Positions 26,090 through 34,460 of a stretch of DNA of 64,000 nucleotides are shown piece after piece (position 1 is the first letter of the stretch; each line of letters opens with the position of its first letter). Both the position numbers and the translations under genes were made by a program. A model generated the notes under the pieces. It saw only the letters and a list, made by a program, of their open reading frames with translations. It was not told the origin of the DNA and ran no database searches. The DNA comes from Actinacidiphila sp. DG2A-62 (GTDB taxonomy: Bacteria > Actinomycetota > Actinomycetes > Streptomycetales > Streptomycetaceae). The stretch spans positions 7,950,001 through 8,014,000 of the forward strand of contig NZ_JAYMGI010000002.1 of assembly GCF_035825295.1 (NCBI RefSeq). Direction: 5' to 3'.

Positions 26090-26697
26090 CACGGCATCCC
26101 CCTCCCGTCCCCGGCGCTCCCGCCGTACGAAGCGGCGACCGCCCCGTCGAAGGACTCGCAGAGCATGTGCACCGCCACCAGGTGGATCTCCTGCACGGTC
26201 GCGGTGCTCGCCGCCTCCACGCACAGCGCCGAATCGGCCGCCGCGGCCAGCGGGTTGGGGGCCGGGCCGGTCAGCGCCCACACCCGCATCCGGCCGCGCC
26301 GCGCCGCGCCGGCGGCCGACAGCAGGTTGGCGCTGGCGCCGCTGGTGGACAGCAGCATCAGCACGTCGCCCGGCCTGCCGTGCGCGTGGACCTGCCGGGC
26401 GAACACCTCCTGGACGCCGTAGTCGTTGGCGATCGCGGTGGTCGAGGAGGTGTCGGCGTGCAGCGCGATGGCCGAGTACGCCGGCCGCTCGTCGCGGTAG
26501 CGCCCCACCAGCTCGGCGGTCAGGTGCTGGGCCTGGGCGGCGCTGCCCCCGTTGCCGGCCACCAGCAGCCGGCCGCCCCCGCCCAGCCGCGCGGCGAGCG
26601 CCGCGCCCCACTGGTGGACGGTCCCGCACGAGCCGCGGAAGGCGGCGAGCGCGGTCATCAGCTCGTCGCAGTGGCGGACGTCGACGGCGGACTTCAT
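26089..26697 (-). CDS. gmhA: Sedoheptulose-7-phosphate isomerase (GmhA)
   Basis: 202 residues, SIS-domain fold. It converts D-sedoheptulose 7-phosphate to D-glycero-D-manno-heptose 7-phosphate, the first committed step to ADP-heptose. LLVAGNGGSAAQAQHLTAEL (about 44-63) and MLLSTSGASANLLSAAG are the sugar-phosphate binding loops. IALHADTSSTTAIANDYG and TVQEIHLVAVHMLCE carry the active-site and zinc-ligand Glu/His region. The length matches GmhA (~195). ATG 26697 overlaps the upstream glycosyltransferase stop by four bases. Confidence 0.94.
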   Translation of the reverse strand: MKSAVDVRHCDELMTALAAFRGSCGTVHQWGAALAARLGGGGRLLVAGNGGSAAQAQHLTAELVGRYRDERPAYSAIALHADTSSTTAIANDYGVQEVFARQVHAHGRPGDVLMLLSTSGASANLLSAAGAARRGRMRVWALTGPAPNPLAAAADSALCVEAASTATVQEIHLVAVHMLCESFDGAVAASYGGSAGDGRGMP

Positions 26698-28031
26698 GAC
26701 GCCTCCCCGGTGACGGGTCCCGAGGCCCGCTCGGCGAGCGGGCCGATCGCGTCCGCGCGGCCGGGCGGACGGGTGGCCGCGCGGCCGCCGGCCGACGGCG
26801 AGGCCGCGCGGTAGACCTGCTCGACCTGCGCGGCCACCCGGTCCCAGGTGTAGTGCCGCAGCACCCGCTCCCGCCCGGCCGCCGCGCAGCGCGCCAGCCG
26901 CGCGGGGTCGGCCAGCAGCGCGACCACCGCGCCGGCCAGCGCGTCGTCGTCGCAGTCCTCCGGCACCAGCACGCCCGTCTCCCCGTCGACGACGGTGTCC
27001 AGCTGGCCGCCGACCGCGGTGGCCACCACCGGGGTGCCGCAGGCCATCGCCTCCAGCGGGACGATGCCGAACGGCTCGTACACCGGCGTCGACAGCACCA
27101 GGTCGGCCCGCGACATCAGCGCCGGCATGTCCTGGTGGCGGACGCCGCCCAGCAGCCGCACCCGGTCCGCGACGCCGTACTCGGCGGCCAGCTTGCGCAG
27201 CCGCTCGGCCTCGGGATCGGCGACCAGCAGCCCCGCGTCGGGACCGCCGGCGATCACCAGCTCCGCGTCGGGGATGCGGGCCAGCGCCCGGATCGCCCGG
27301 TCGAAGCCCTTGCGGGGCACCAGCCGGCCGACCGCGAGCAGCAGGGCCGGGCCGCCGCCGGAGGACGCGCCGGCGTCACGGCCCGTGGCGCGCGGCGAGT
27401 CCCGCGGCGCGTCGCAGGGCGAGAAGTGCCCGGGGTCGACGCCGCACGGCACCACCGAGACGCCCGCGGCCGGCACGCCCATCGCCGCCAGCTCGGCCAC
27501 CTCGTCCGCGCAGGTGGCCAGCACCCGGGCGCAGCTGCGGCCGAGCGAGGTCTCCAGGGCGATCCGCTGGTCGGGGCTGGTGTCCGCGGCGCCCTGGTGG
27601 CGCCGCTTGACGGTGCCGAGCGCGTGGTACGTCTGCACCACCGGCACGCCCGTGCCGCGCGCCCCGCGCAGCGCCGCCACCCCCGACATCCAGTAGTGCG
27701 CGTGCACCACGTCCGGCGGGCTCGCCCGCCACTGCGCCGCCAGGTGGTCGCCGAACTCCGGCATGTACCGCAGCAGTTCGTCCTTGGGCAGGACCGTCGC
27801 CGGCCCGGCGGGCACATGCGCGACGGTGAACCCGCGGTCGGTGCGGATGCGCTCCGGCAGGTCGGGGTCGTCCCTGCGGGTGTGCACCACCACCTCGTGC
27901 CCGAGGTCCGCGAGCTGCCCTGCGACCTCGGCCACGTAGACGTTCTGGCCTCCCGCGTCGGCGCCGCCGAGCGCCGCCAGCGGACTGGCGTGCTCGGAGA
28001 CCATCGCTACCCTCATCGGCTTGTCGCTCAT
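26694..28031 (-). CDS. Family 4 glycosyltransferase
   Basis: 445 residues, GT-B fold. The N-terminal domain starts MRVAMVSEHASPLAALGGAD, AGGQNVYVAEVAGQLADLGH; the GGQNVYV motif is typical of MshA/sucrose-phosphate-synthase-like GT4 enzymes. HAHYWMSGVAAL and QTYHALGTVKRRHQG follow. The C-terminal donor domain has AVGRLVPRKGFDRAIRAL and STPVYEPFGIVPLEAMACGT, the EX7E motif. Retaining transferase using a nucleotide sugar. The cluster context suggests glycan assembly, not mycothiol synthesis (MshA is otherwise the nearest named relative by motif). ATG 28031 overlaps the preceding stop (ATGA). Confidence 0.93.
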   Translation of the reverse strand: MSDKPMRVAMVSEHASPLAALGGADAGGQNVYVAEVAGQLADLGHEVVVHTRRDDPDLPERIRTDRGFTVAHVPAGPATVLPKDELLRYMPEFGDHLAAQWRASPPDVVHAHYWMSGVAALRGARGTGVPVVQTYHALGTVKRRHQGAADTSPDQRIALETSLGRSCARVLATCADEVAELAAMGVPAAGVSVVPCGVDPGHFSPCDAPRDSPRATGRDAGASSGGGPALLLAVGRLVPRKGFDRAIRALARIPDAELVIAGGPDAGLLVADPEAERLRKLAAEYGVADRVRLLGGVRHQDMPALMSRADLVLSTPVYEPFGIVPLEAMACGTPVVATAVGGQLDTVVDGETGVLVPEDCDDDALAGAVVALLADPARLARCAAAGRERVLRHYTWDRVAAQVEQVYRAASPSAGGRAATRPPGRADAIGPLAERASGPVTGEAS

Positions 28032-28975
28032 CGCGTGACCTCTTTCATCAGGCGCTCCCAGTCGTCCAGGAAGCGCGGTAGTCCGTAGCGGGCCAGTGCC
28101 GCGGCCCTGGCCCGCTCGCCGGTGGCGCGGGCGAGCTCGTGGTCGGCGAGGAAGCCGCGGACCGCGCCGTGCAGGACCTCGGGGCGGTTGCTGACGACCC
28201 CGGCGCCGTCCGGCACGGCCTCGCGCACCTCGGTGGTGTCCAGCGCCACCGGCGGCAGGCCGATCAGCATCGCCTCCAGCAGCGACAGGCCCAGCGACGT
28301 CCAGCGCACCGGGTGCAGATACAGCCGCCGGCGGGCCATCGCCCGGTGCAGTTCGCCCTGCGGCAGGTCGTGGGCGCGCACGCCCTCGATGGCCTCCAGC
28401 GGCCGGGTGCGCATGCCGAAGACGTCCAGCGGCGCGGTGCGCGCGAACTCCGGCAGCAGGTCGGCGCCGACCACCCGGCCGCGGCGCACCGGGTCGTTGA
28501 CCACGACCGCCGCCCGCTCCTGCTCACCGGTCCACAGCGGGCCGGGATCGGGCACGCCGTGCTCGATCACCGTCGTGGGGGCCCGGCCGCTGTCCCACAT
28601 CAGCCGGTTGAAGTGGGTGACGTGCACGACGGGGATGTCCGCGCGCTCCGCCAGCGGATGCCGGGTGCCCACGGGCGAGCGGTCGGGGCTGTTGTGCTCG
28701 ACGTAGACCGCGGGCACGTCCTCGCCCGGCCGGCGGCCGGTCCACTGCCGGGCCAGGTCCAGCTCGTGCGGGCGCTGGAGCAGCATCAGGTCGATCGGCG
28801 TCTGCGCCAGCCGGGCCGGCGGAAGCTCCCGCGCGGTGTCCGGCCACCGCCAGGTGCGGGCGCGGCCGAGGCCGTCCGGGCCGCGGCCCGCGGTCACCGG
28901 CAGCAGGTAGGTGTGCGGTCCCTGGAGGAACGCGGTCAGCCAGGAACCGTGCACGTGCCAGACGAGGATGTTCAC
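28028..28975 (-). CDS. Glycosyltransferase, GT-B fold (GT1/GT4-like)
   Basis: 315 residues from GTG 28975 in a GTGA overlap with the GT9 gene. VNILVWHVHGSWLTAFLQGP starts the N-terminal Rossmann domain. DLMLLQRPHELDLARQW and VYVEHNSPDRSPVG follow, and SLGLSLLEAMLIGLPPVALD (about 245-264) is the donor-site E/EX7E-like loop. Shorter than GT4 enzymes but complete. Donor and acceptor unknown; it belongs to the heptose/carbamoyl glycan operon. Confidence 0.88.
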   Translation of the reverse strand: MNILVWHVHGSWLTAFLQGPHTYLLPVTAGRGPDGLGRARTWRWPDTARELPPARLAQTPIDLMLLQRPHELDLARQWTGRRPGEDVPAVYVEHNSPDRSPVGTRHPLAERADIPVVHVTHFNRLMWDSGRAPTTVIEHGVPDPGPLWTGEQERAAVVVNDPVRRGRVVGADLLPEFARTAPLDVFGMRTRPLEAIEGVRAHDLPQGELHRAMARRRLYLHPVRWTSLGLSLLEAMLIGLPPVALDTTEVREAVPDGAGVVSNRPEVLHGAVRGFLADHELARATGERARAAALARYGLPRFLDDWERLMKEVTR

Positions 28976-30132
28976 CGTGCCTCCTGAAGGATCTTGTGCA
29001 CCGCGCGCCGCACGTCCTGGGCGGTCACCTCGGACAGGCAGGGGTGGCCGGGCACCGGGCAGTCGCGGGCCCGGCTGCCGGCGCACGCCGCGTCCTGGTC
29101 GCCCAGCAGCACCAGCGGCACGCCGTAGGGGCGCCACCGGGCCGCCGGCACGACGGGGGAGAACAGCGAGACCACCGGCGTGCCGACCGCGGCGGCCAGA
29201 TGGGCCGGCCCGGTGTTGCCGCAGACCAGCGCGTCGGCCAGGCGGAGCACACCGGACAGGGTCCGCGCGTCGGTCCGGCCGCCGAGGTCCACCGCCACCC
29301 CGGCGCTCACCCGGCGGGTGAGGCCGGTCTCCTCCGGGCCGCCGGTGACCACCACCCGGTAGCCGCTGTCGGCCAGCAGCTCCACCGCCTCGCGGCAGCG
29401 TTCGGGCGGCCAGGCGCGGGCCGCGACGCTCGCGCCGGGGTGGACCACCACGTACGGCCCGTTGCCGGTGAGCGTCGCGGTGTCGGGGGCGGGCAGCACC
29501 CGCAGTCGCCCGTCGTCGCGCGCACGCGGCGTGAAGCCCATGGCCGCGGCGGTGTCGAGCGCGGCCTGCGCCTCGTGCCGGTCCGGCAGGCGGCGGTGCC
29601 GCACGTCCAGCAGCCGGCCGGGGTGGTCCTCGCTGTCCGCGCCCAGGTACGGGACGCCGGCCAGCCGCAGCATCAGCGCGGTGGGCAGCGGGCTCTGGTG
29701 GTACGAGGTGAGGATCAGCCCGGCGTCGAACCGCGCCTCCCGCAGCCGTTCGGCCGTCCCCACCACATCGGCCTGCCGCACGTCCGGCGGGTTGAAGCCC
29801 TCCCAGGGCGCGGCCCAGGTCAGCACCTCGTCCACGCCGGGCAGCAGCCGCCCGGCCGCGGCCCCGGCCGGCCCGCACAGCAGGGTGACGTGGTCCGCGT
29901 GCTCGGCGACCGCGCGCACCGCGGGCCCGGCGAGCAGCACGTCCCCGAAGCTGTCCAGCCGCACCACGAGGACCCTCCCCGAGCCCGAGCCGGAGCCCGA
30001 GCCCGAGCCGGAGCCCGAGCCCGAGCCGGAGCCCGAGCCCGAGCCCGAGCCCGGGCCCGGCGCGCCGAAGCGCGCTTCGGGCGCCGCCGAGCCGTCGGCG
30101 CCGTGGGAGGGGACCGGGGTCGGCGCCGTCAC
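28972..30132 (-). CDS. Second GT9 heptosyltransferase-like glycosyltransferase with Gly-Ser linker
   Basis: 386 residues from GTG 30132 (GTGA overlap with gmhB). A ~30-residue N-terminal extension and an uninterrupted Gly-Ser run (about residues 27-50) precede RVLVVRLDSFGDVLLAGPAV, the GT9 start. YVVVHPGASVAARAWPPERC and ALVCGNTGPAHLAAAVGTP, VVSLFSPVVPAARWRPYG are the GT9 signatures. CAGSRARDCPVPGHPCL near the end is a Cys cluster also seen in some WaaF-like enzymes. The Gly-Ser linker is encoded by a hexanucleotide repeat (29981-30052). A second GT9 implies at least two heptose additions. Confidence 0.92.
   Translation of the reverse strand: MTAPTPVPSHGADGSAAPEARFGAPGPGSGSGSGSGSGSGSGSGSGSGSGSGRVLVVRLDSFGDVLLAGPAVRAVAEHADHVTLLCGPAGAAAGRLLPGVDEVLTWAAPWEGFNPPDVRQADVVGTAERLREARFDAGLILTSYHQSPLPTALMLRLAGVPYLGADSEDHPGRLLDVRHRRLPDRHEAQAALDTAAAMGFTPRARDDGRLRVLPAPDTATLTGNGPYVVVHPGASVAARAWPPERCREAVELLADSGYRVVVTGGPEETGLTRRVSAGVAVDLGGRTDARTLSGVLRLADALVCGNTGPAHLAAAVGTPVVSLFSPVVPAARWRPYGVPLVLLGDQDAACAGSRARDCPVPGHPCLSEVTAQDVRRAVHKILQEAR
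29981..30052. repeat. Hexanucleotide repeat encoding a Gly-Ser linker
   Basis: Twelve consecutive hexamers, GAGCCC or GAGCCG on the plus strand, arranged as an 18-base superunit (CCC, CCG, CCC endings) three times, then three CCC units. Copy-number change would alter linker length without shifting the frame of the GT9 gene. Confidence 0.95.
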
Positions 30133-30791
30133 CGGGGCCACCCCCCGGCGAGGATGCGGCGCGTCGCCGTGAGCAGGTCGGGGGCGGTGGGCCGGTCGGC
30201 GTACTCGGCCGGGCGGGTGACCGGCGTCGGCACGATCACGGCGCGCGCCCCCGCCGCCTCGGCCGCCTCCGCGTCGGCGCCGATGTCGCCGAGCACCACG
30301 CAGTCCCCGGGCCGTACGCCCAGCCGGCGCGCGGCGCGGAGCACCAGGCCGGGCCGCGGCTTGCGGCACGCGCAGCCCGCGTCCGGGCGGTGCGGGCAAA
30401 CCTCCCAGACCGCGAACGGGCCGAGCAGCTCGCCCACCCGCGCGTTGACCCGCCGCACCTGATCGGCGGTCAGCAGGCCCCGGCCGACCCCCGACTGGTT
30501 GCTGACCACGCCCAGCAGCACGCCGGACGCCCGCAGTTCGCGGAGCGCCCGCGCGGCGCCGGGCATCGGCCGCACCTTCGCCGGGTCGCCGTTGTAGGGC
30601 ACGTCGTGCACCAGGGTGCCGTCCCGGTCCAGCAGCACGGCCCGCGGTCGCCACACCCCCGCGGGGCCTGCCGCGACGCCCGGCGATCCCGCCGGCGGCG
30701 GGTACGCGTGCTCCGGTGGCACCACCGGCATCGCGGCCATCGGCGGCGTCACCGGTGTCGTCGCGGCCCCCACGGGCGTCGCCGGCCTCAT
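30129..30791 (-). CDS. gmhB: HAD-family D,D-heptose 1,7-bisphosphate phosphatase (GmhB-like)
   Basis: 220 residues, ATG 30791 in an ATGA overlap. After a Pro/Ala-rich N-terminal extension (~48 residues) comes AVLLDRDGTLVHDVPY with the two catalytic aspartates (HAD motif I), then LLGVVSNQSGVGRGLLT (motif II) and GDCVVLGDIGADAEAAEAAG (motif IV). CPHRPDAGCACRKPRPG is the zinc-binding loop characteristic of GmhB. It removes the C7 phosphate of heptose 1,7-bisphosphate between the two HldE steps. With gmhA and hldE this completes the ADP-heptose pathway in one operon. Confidence 0.92.
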   Translation of the reverse strand: MRPATPVGAATTPVTPPMAAMPVVPPEHAYPPPAGSPGVAAGPAGVWRPRAVLLDRDGTLVHDVPYNGDPAKVRPMPGAARALRELRASGVLLGVVSNQSGVGRGLLTADQVRRVNARVGELLGPFAVWEVCPHRPDAGCACRKPRPGLVLRAARRLGVRPGDCVVLGDIGADAEAAEAAGARAVIVPTPVTRPAEYADRPTAPDLLTATRRILAGGWPR

Positions 30792-31816
30792 GCCGCACCG
30801 CCCGTCCATGGACCCGCGGCGCGGTGCCGGACCCGGCCGCTCAGCCAGTGGGCGACCGCGAGCGGCGGGATCGCGCAGCTCGTCAGGACCATCGCCGCCA
30901 CCTCGTCGGCGGTCCGCGGACCCGGCGCGATCCTCGCCCAGGCGAACTCCGCGGTGCCCAGCGCCCACAGCGCCGCCCATCCCGCGGCGGCCCGCCGGCG
31001 GCCGAGCGCCAGCGCGACCGGGGCCGCCGCCGCGGCCAGCGCCACCACGGCGTGCCGGGGGAGCCGGCCGCGCGGCGCACCGGCCCGCTCCCACCAGTCG
31101 GCTCCGTGCAGCCGCGTCATCAGCGCGTCGTCGGCGTTGCCGCGCTGCACCCGCACCGACACCCAGGGGTCCGCGGGCCGTACCGGGTGCAGGGTCTCCC
31201 GCCGGCCGCGGGTCAGCTCCCAGCCGGCGTCCAGCATCCGCAGCGCCAGGTCGGCGTCCTCGCGGAACGCGCGCGGGAACCGCTCGTCGAAGCCGCCGAC
31301 CGCGCGCAGTGCCGCCGTCCGGTAGGCCATGTCCGCGGTGGCCCAGGCCGCGTCCTCCAGGCCCGCGGTGCCGCGCTCCCAGTCGGTGGGCCTGCGGCCG
31401 ACCGGCAGCGGCACCCGCAGCCGTCCCTGGACCCCGCCCGTGCCGGGCCCCGCGCCCGCCAGGTCCGCGGCCAGGCGCCCGGCCCAGCCGGCGGTCACCC
31501 GCACGTCGTCGTCCAGGAAGACCACCCACTCGCCGTGCGCGGCACGGGCTCCGGCGTTGCGGGCGGCGGCCGGCCCGCGGCCGCCGCCGGGCACCAGCCG
31601 CAGTCGCTCCGCCAGGCCGCCGGCGGCCTCCCGCAGCGCTTCCGCGTCCGCCTGCGGCGACACGGCGCCGCCGGGCAGGTCGACGACCACGATCACCTCC
31701 GCCGGCTCCGGGGAGCCCGCCGCCGCCAGGGCGGCCAGGCAGTCGGCCAGGCAGGGGCGGGCCAGCGTCGGCACCACCACCGAGTACGCGGGCGTCCGGC
31801 CGGAGGGAGCCGTCAT
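30788..31816 (-). CDS. Family 2 glycosyltransferase with C-terminal membrane helices
   Basis: 342 residues. YSVVVPTLARPCLADCLAAL, VIVVVDLPGG and GEWVVFLDDDVRVTAGWAGR give the GT-A fold with a DDD metal site. FPRAFREDADLALRMLDAG contains the catalytic ED and VSVRVQRGNADDAL the RxxRG-like tail. The last ~90 residues have two or three hydrophobic segments (VVALAAAAAPVALAL, AALWALGTAEFAWA, VLTSCAIPPLAVAHWL), so it is probably membrane-associated. Four-base overlaps on both sides place it inside the operon between gmhB and the carbamoyltransferase. Confidence 0.9.
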   Translation of the reverse strand: MTAPSGRTPAYSVVVPTLARPCLADCLAALAAAGSPEPAEVIVVVDLPGGAVSPQADAEALREAAGGLAERLRLVPGGGRGPAAARNAGARAAHGEWVVFLDDDVRVTAGWAGRLAADLAGAGPGTGGVQGRLRVPLPVGRRPTDWERGTAGLEDAAWATADMAYRTAALRAVGGFDERFPRAFREDADLALRMLDAGWELTRGRRETLHPVRPADPWVSVRVQRGNADDALMTRLHGADWWERAGAPRGRLPRHAVVALAAAAAPVALALGRRRAAAGWAALWALGTAEFAWARIAPGPRTADEVAAMVLTSCAIPPLAVAHWLSGRVRHRAAGPWTGGAA

Positions 31817-33447
31817 GAGAACGCCCTCCCGCGCCGTACCGCGAAGGGGCCGATCGCCAGCAGGCCCACCGGCGCCGAGCCGAAGCACTCCAGCGCGTCG
31901 CGGGGGCTGTCGACCATCGGCCGTCCCGCGGTGTTGAGGCTGGTGTTGACCACCGCGGGCAGCCCGGTCAGCCGCTCGAAGTGCCCGAGCATCCGCGCCA
32001 CCAGCGGCTCCTCGCGGTCCTCGACGGTCTGCACCCGCGCGGTGCCGTCCACGTGGACCACCGCGGGGATCCGCCCGCGCCACGGCGGCCGCACGTCGTG
32101 CACGAAGAGCATGTACGGGCTCGGCAGCGGCCCGTCGAACACCTCGGCGGCCCGCTCCGCCCGCACCATCGGCGCCACCGGCCGGAACTCCTCGCGGCCC
32201 TTGACCGCGTTGAGCCGCTCCACGTTGTCCGCCCGGCCCGGGTGGGCCAGCAGCGAACGGTGGCCCAGGGCCCGCGGACCGTACTCGGACCGGCCCTGGA
32301 ACCACGCCACCACCTCGTCGCGGGCCAGCGCCTCCGCGACGGTCCGCGCGATGTCCGGCGGGCGGACGTACGGCACCCGCGCCGCTTCCAGCACCTCCCG
32401 CAGCTCCTCCTCGCCCCAGCCGCGGCCCAGCGCGGGCGTCGGCATCGGCTCGGTCGGGTCCTTGCGCGAGGCGACGTGCAGGGCGGCGCCGAGCGCGGTG
32501 CCCGCGTCGCCGGCGGCCGGCTGCACCCACACCCGATCGAACGGCGACTCGCGCCACAGCCGGGTGTTGGCCACGCAGTTCAGGGCGACGCCGCCGGCCA
32601 GTGTGAGCACTGGCTCACCGGTCCGCTCGTGCAGCCACCCCGCGAGGTCGAGCAGCACCTCCTCCAGGCACAGCTGCGCGCTCGCCGCGAGGTCGGCGTG
32701 CTCCTGCGTCCAGGGGGCGCCGGGCGCGCGCGCCGGTACGAGGTCGGCCCACGGCACCGGTCGGGCCCTGAAGCCGCCGTCGCCGGTGCCGTGCGCGTGG
32801 GCGCGCAGCCGGTCGGCGAACCGCGGCCTGCCGTACGACGCCAGGGCCATCACCTTGAACTCGTCGCTGCTGCGCAGGAAGCCCAGGTGCTCGGTGAGGT
32901 CCTCGTAGAACAGCCCCAGCGAGTCGGGGAGCGCCTGGGAGCCGAGTACCTCCAGCGTGCCGCCGCGGTAACGGCCGGCCAGGTGGGAGGCGCACTCCCC
33001 GCGCCCGTCCAGCACCAGCACCGCGTTGTCCGGGTGCGGCGCCGCGAGCCCCGCCGAGGCGGCGTGCGCGACGTGGTGCGCGACGAAGCGCACCTTGTCC
33101 GGGTCGAGCCCGGGCAGCTCCTCGGCGAGGAAGTCCGGGGCCGCGCGCGCGTAGTCCTGCCGGACCGGGTCGTACGGGTCGTGCAGGCCCAGGTCGGCGG
33201 CGGGCCGCGCCAGGGCGGGGTCGTAGGAGTACGCCACCGCGTCGAGGTCGGCGGGGGACAGGCCGGCCTGCTCCAGGCACCAGCGGGCCGCCTGCCCGGG
33301 CAGCTCCCAGGCGGAGAACGGCACCGGGCGCTTGCCGTGCTTGCGCCGGGAGAACCGCTCCTCCTCGGCGGCGGCGACCGTGCGGCCGTCGACCACCAGG
33401 GCGGCGGACGGGTCGTGGAAGAGGGCGTTGACGCCCAGCACGCGCAT
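31813..33447 (-). CDS. NodU/CmcH-family O-carbamoyltransferase
   Basis: 544 residues, ATG 33447 after AGGAGG. It begins MRVLGVNALFHDPSAALVVD; FVAHHVAHAASAGLA (about 126-140) carries the metal-binding histidines of the Kae1-like carbamoyladenylate domain and LTLAGGVALNCVANTRLW its nucleotide loop. The C-terminal domain has WFQGRSEYGPRALGHRSLLA, the family signature. These enzymes transfer carbamoyl from carbamoyl phosphate through carbamoyl-AMP to a sugar or antibiotic hydroxyl, as in NodU, TobZ and CmcH. Placement among glycosyltransferases and heptose genes indicates a carbamoylated sugar in the product. Confidence 0.94.
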   Translation of the reverse strand: MRVLGVNALFHDPSAALVVDGRTVAAAEEERFSRRKHGKRPVPFSAWELPGQAARWCLEQAGLSPADLDAVAYSYDPALARPAADLGLHDPYDPVRQDYARAAPDFLAEELPGLDPDKVRFVAHHVAHAASAGLAAPHPDNAVLVLDGRGECASHLAGRYRGGTLEVLGSQALPDSLGLFYEDLTEHLGFLRSSDEFKVMALASYGRPRFADRLRAHAHGTGDGGFRARPVPWADLVPARAPGAPWTQEHADLAASAQLCLEEVLLDLAGWLHERTGEPVLTLAGGVALNCVANTRLWRESPFDRVWVQPAAGDAGTALGAALHVASRKDPTEPMPTPALGRGWGEEELREVLEAARVPYVRPPDIARTVAEALARDEVVAWFQGRSEYGPRALGHRSLLAHPGRADNVERLNAVKGREEFRPVAPMVRAERAAEVFDGPLPSPYMLFVHDVRPPWRGRIPAVVHVDGTARVQTVEDREEPLVARMLGHFERLTGLPAVVNTSLNTAGRPMVDSPRDALECFGSAPVGLLAIGPFAVRRGRAFS

Positions 33448-33461
33448 CGCGGCCTCCTGCC

Positions 33462-34460
33462 TCAGCGCCGGCCGGCGCCGGCGGAGGGGACGCCGGTCCG
33501 TGACGCGAAATGGTCGATGGTCCGCTTGATGCCCTCGGCCCAGGGCACCCGCGGCTCCCAGCCGAGCAGCTCGTGGGCGAGCGTGGTGTCGGGGCGGCGG
33601 CGCTCCGGGTCGTCCTCCGGCCGCTCCACGTGGCAGATCCGCGAACGCGACCCGGTCAGCTCGATGATCTGCCGGGCCAGGTCCAGGACGCTGACCTCGT
33701 CGGTGCCGCCGATGTTCACCGGCCGCACCGAGCGGGTGGCGGCCACGGTCAGCACGCCCTCGACGGTGTCGTCCACGTAGCACAGCGAACGGGTCTGGCT
33801 GCCGTCGCCGGCCACCGTCACCGGGTCGCCGGCCAGCGCCTGGCAGATGAACGACGGCACCACCCGGCCGTCGTGCGCGCGCATCCGGGGGCCGTAGGTG
33901 TTGAACAGCCGCACGATGCCCGCGTCGGTGCCGTGGGTGCGGACATGGGCGGTGACCAGCGCCTCGGCGAACCGCTTGGACTCGTCGTAGACGCTGCGCG
34001 GGCCGACCGGGTTGACGTTCCCCCAGTAGTCCTCGCGCTGCGGGTGCACCAGGGGATCGCCGTACACCTCGGAGGTGGAGGCGAGCAGCAGGCGCGCGCC
34101 GTCGCGGGCCGCCAGACCCAGCGCGTTGCGGGTCCCCGTGCTGCCGACGTCCAGCGTCTGCAGCGGGTGCGCGAGGTAGTCCGCCGGGGAGGCGGGACAG
34201 GCGAAGTGCAGGATCACGTCGTACGGCCCCGGCAGCTTCCCGACGGCGCCGGGGTCGGCGACGTCGCACTCCACGAAGCGGAACCCGGGCCGTTCCTCCA
34301 GGTGCGCGACGTTGTCCCGGGACCCGGACAGCAGGTTGTCGGCGCAGTCGACTTCGACATCCGAATCCAGCAGGCGCTCGCACAGGTGGGAGCCGAGGAA
34401 ACCCGCACCCCCGGTCACGAGGGCGCGCCGCCAGTCGGGGGCGGGCACGGCAAGAGACAT
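33462..34460 (-). CDS. UDP-glucuronate decarboxylase-like SDR
   Basis: 332 residues, extended SDR. ATG 34460 (MSLAVPAPDW) follows GAAGGG; longer frames upstream are low-complexity. RALVTGGAGFLGSHLCERLL is the NAD-binding motif (GxxGxxG); STSEVYGDPLVHPQREDYWG and VYDESKRFAEALV (YxxxK catalytic pair) match the UXS signature very closely, as does RLFNTYGPRMRAHDGRVV. It should convert UDP-glucuronate to UDP-xylose (or the 4-keto intermediate). It is the first gene of the cluster as transcribed and lies 14 bases before the carbamoyltransferase, suggesting that a pentose is also built into the glycan. Confidence 0.92.
   Translation of the reverse strand: MSLAVPAPDWRRALVTGGAGFLGSHLCERLLDSDVEVDCADNLLSGSRDNVAHLEERPGFRFVECDVADPGAVGKLPGPYDVILHFACPASPADYLAHPLQTLDVGSTGTRNALGLAARDGARLLLASTSEVYGDPLVHPQREDYWGNVNPVGPRSVYDESKRFAEALVTAHVRTHGTDAGIVRLFNTYGPRMRAHDGRVVPSFICQALAGDPVTVAGDGSQTRSLCYVDDTVEGVLTVAATRSVRPVNIGGTDEVSVLDLARQIIELTGSRSRICHVERPEDDPERRRPDTTLAHELLGWEPRVPWAEGIKRTIDHFASRTGVPSAGAGRR

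Noticed and set aside
26694..28031. MshA (mycothiol glycosyltransferase) assignment for the GT4 gene
   Set aside because: The GGQNVYV motif is shared, but the gene is embedded in the heptose glycan operon and shows nothing specific for inositol phosphate.
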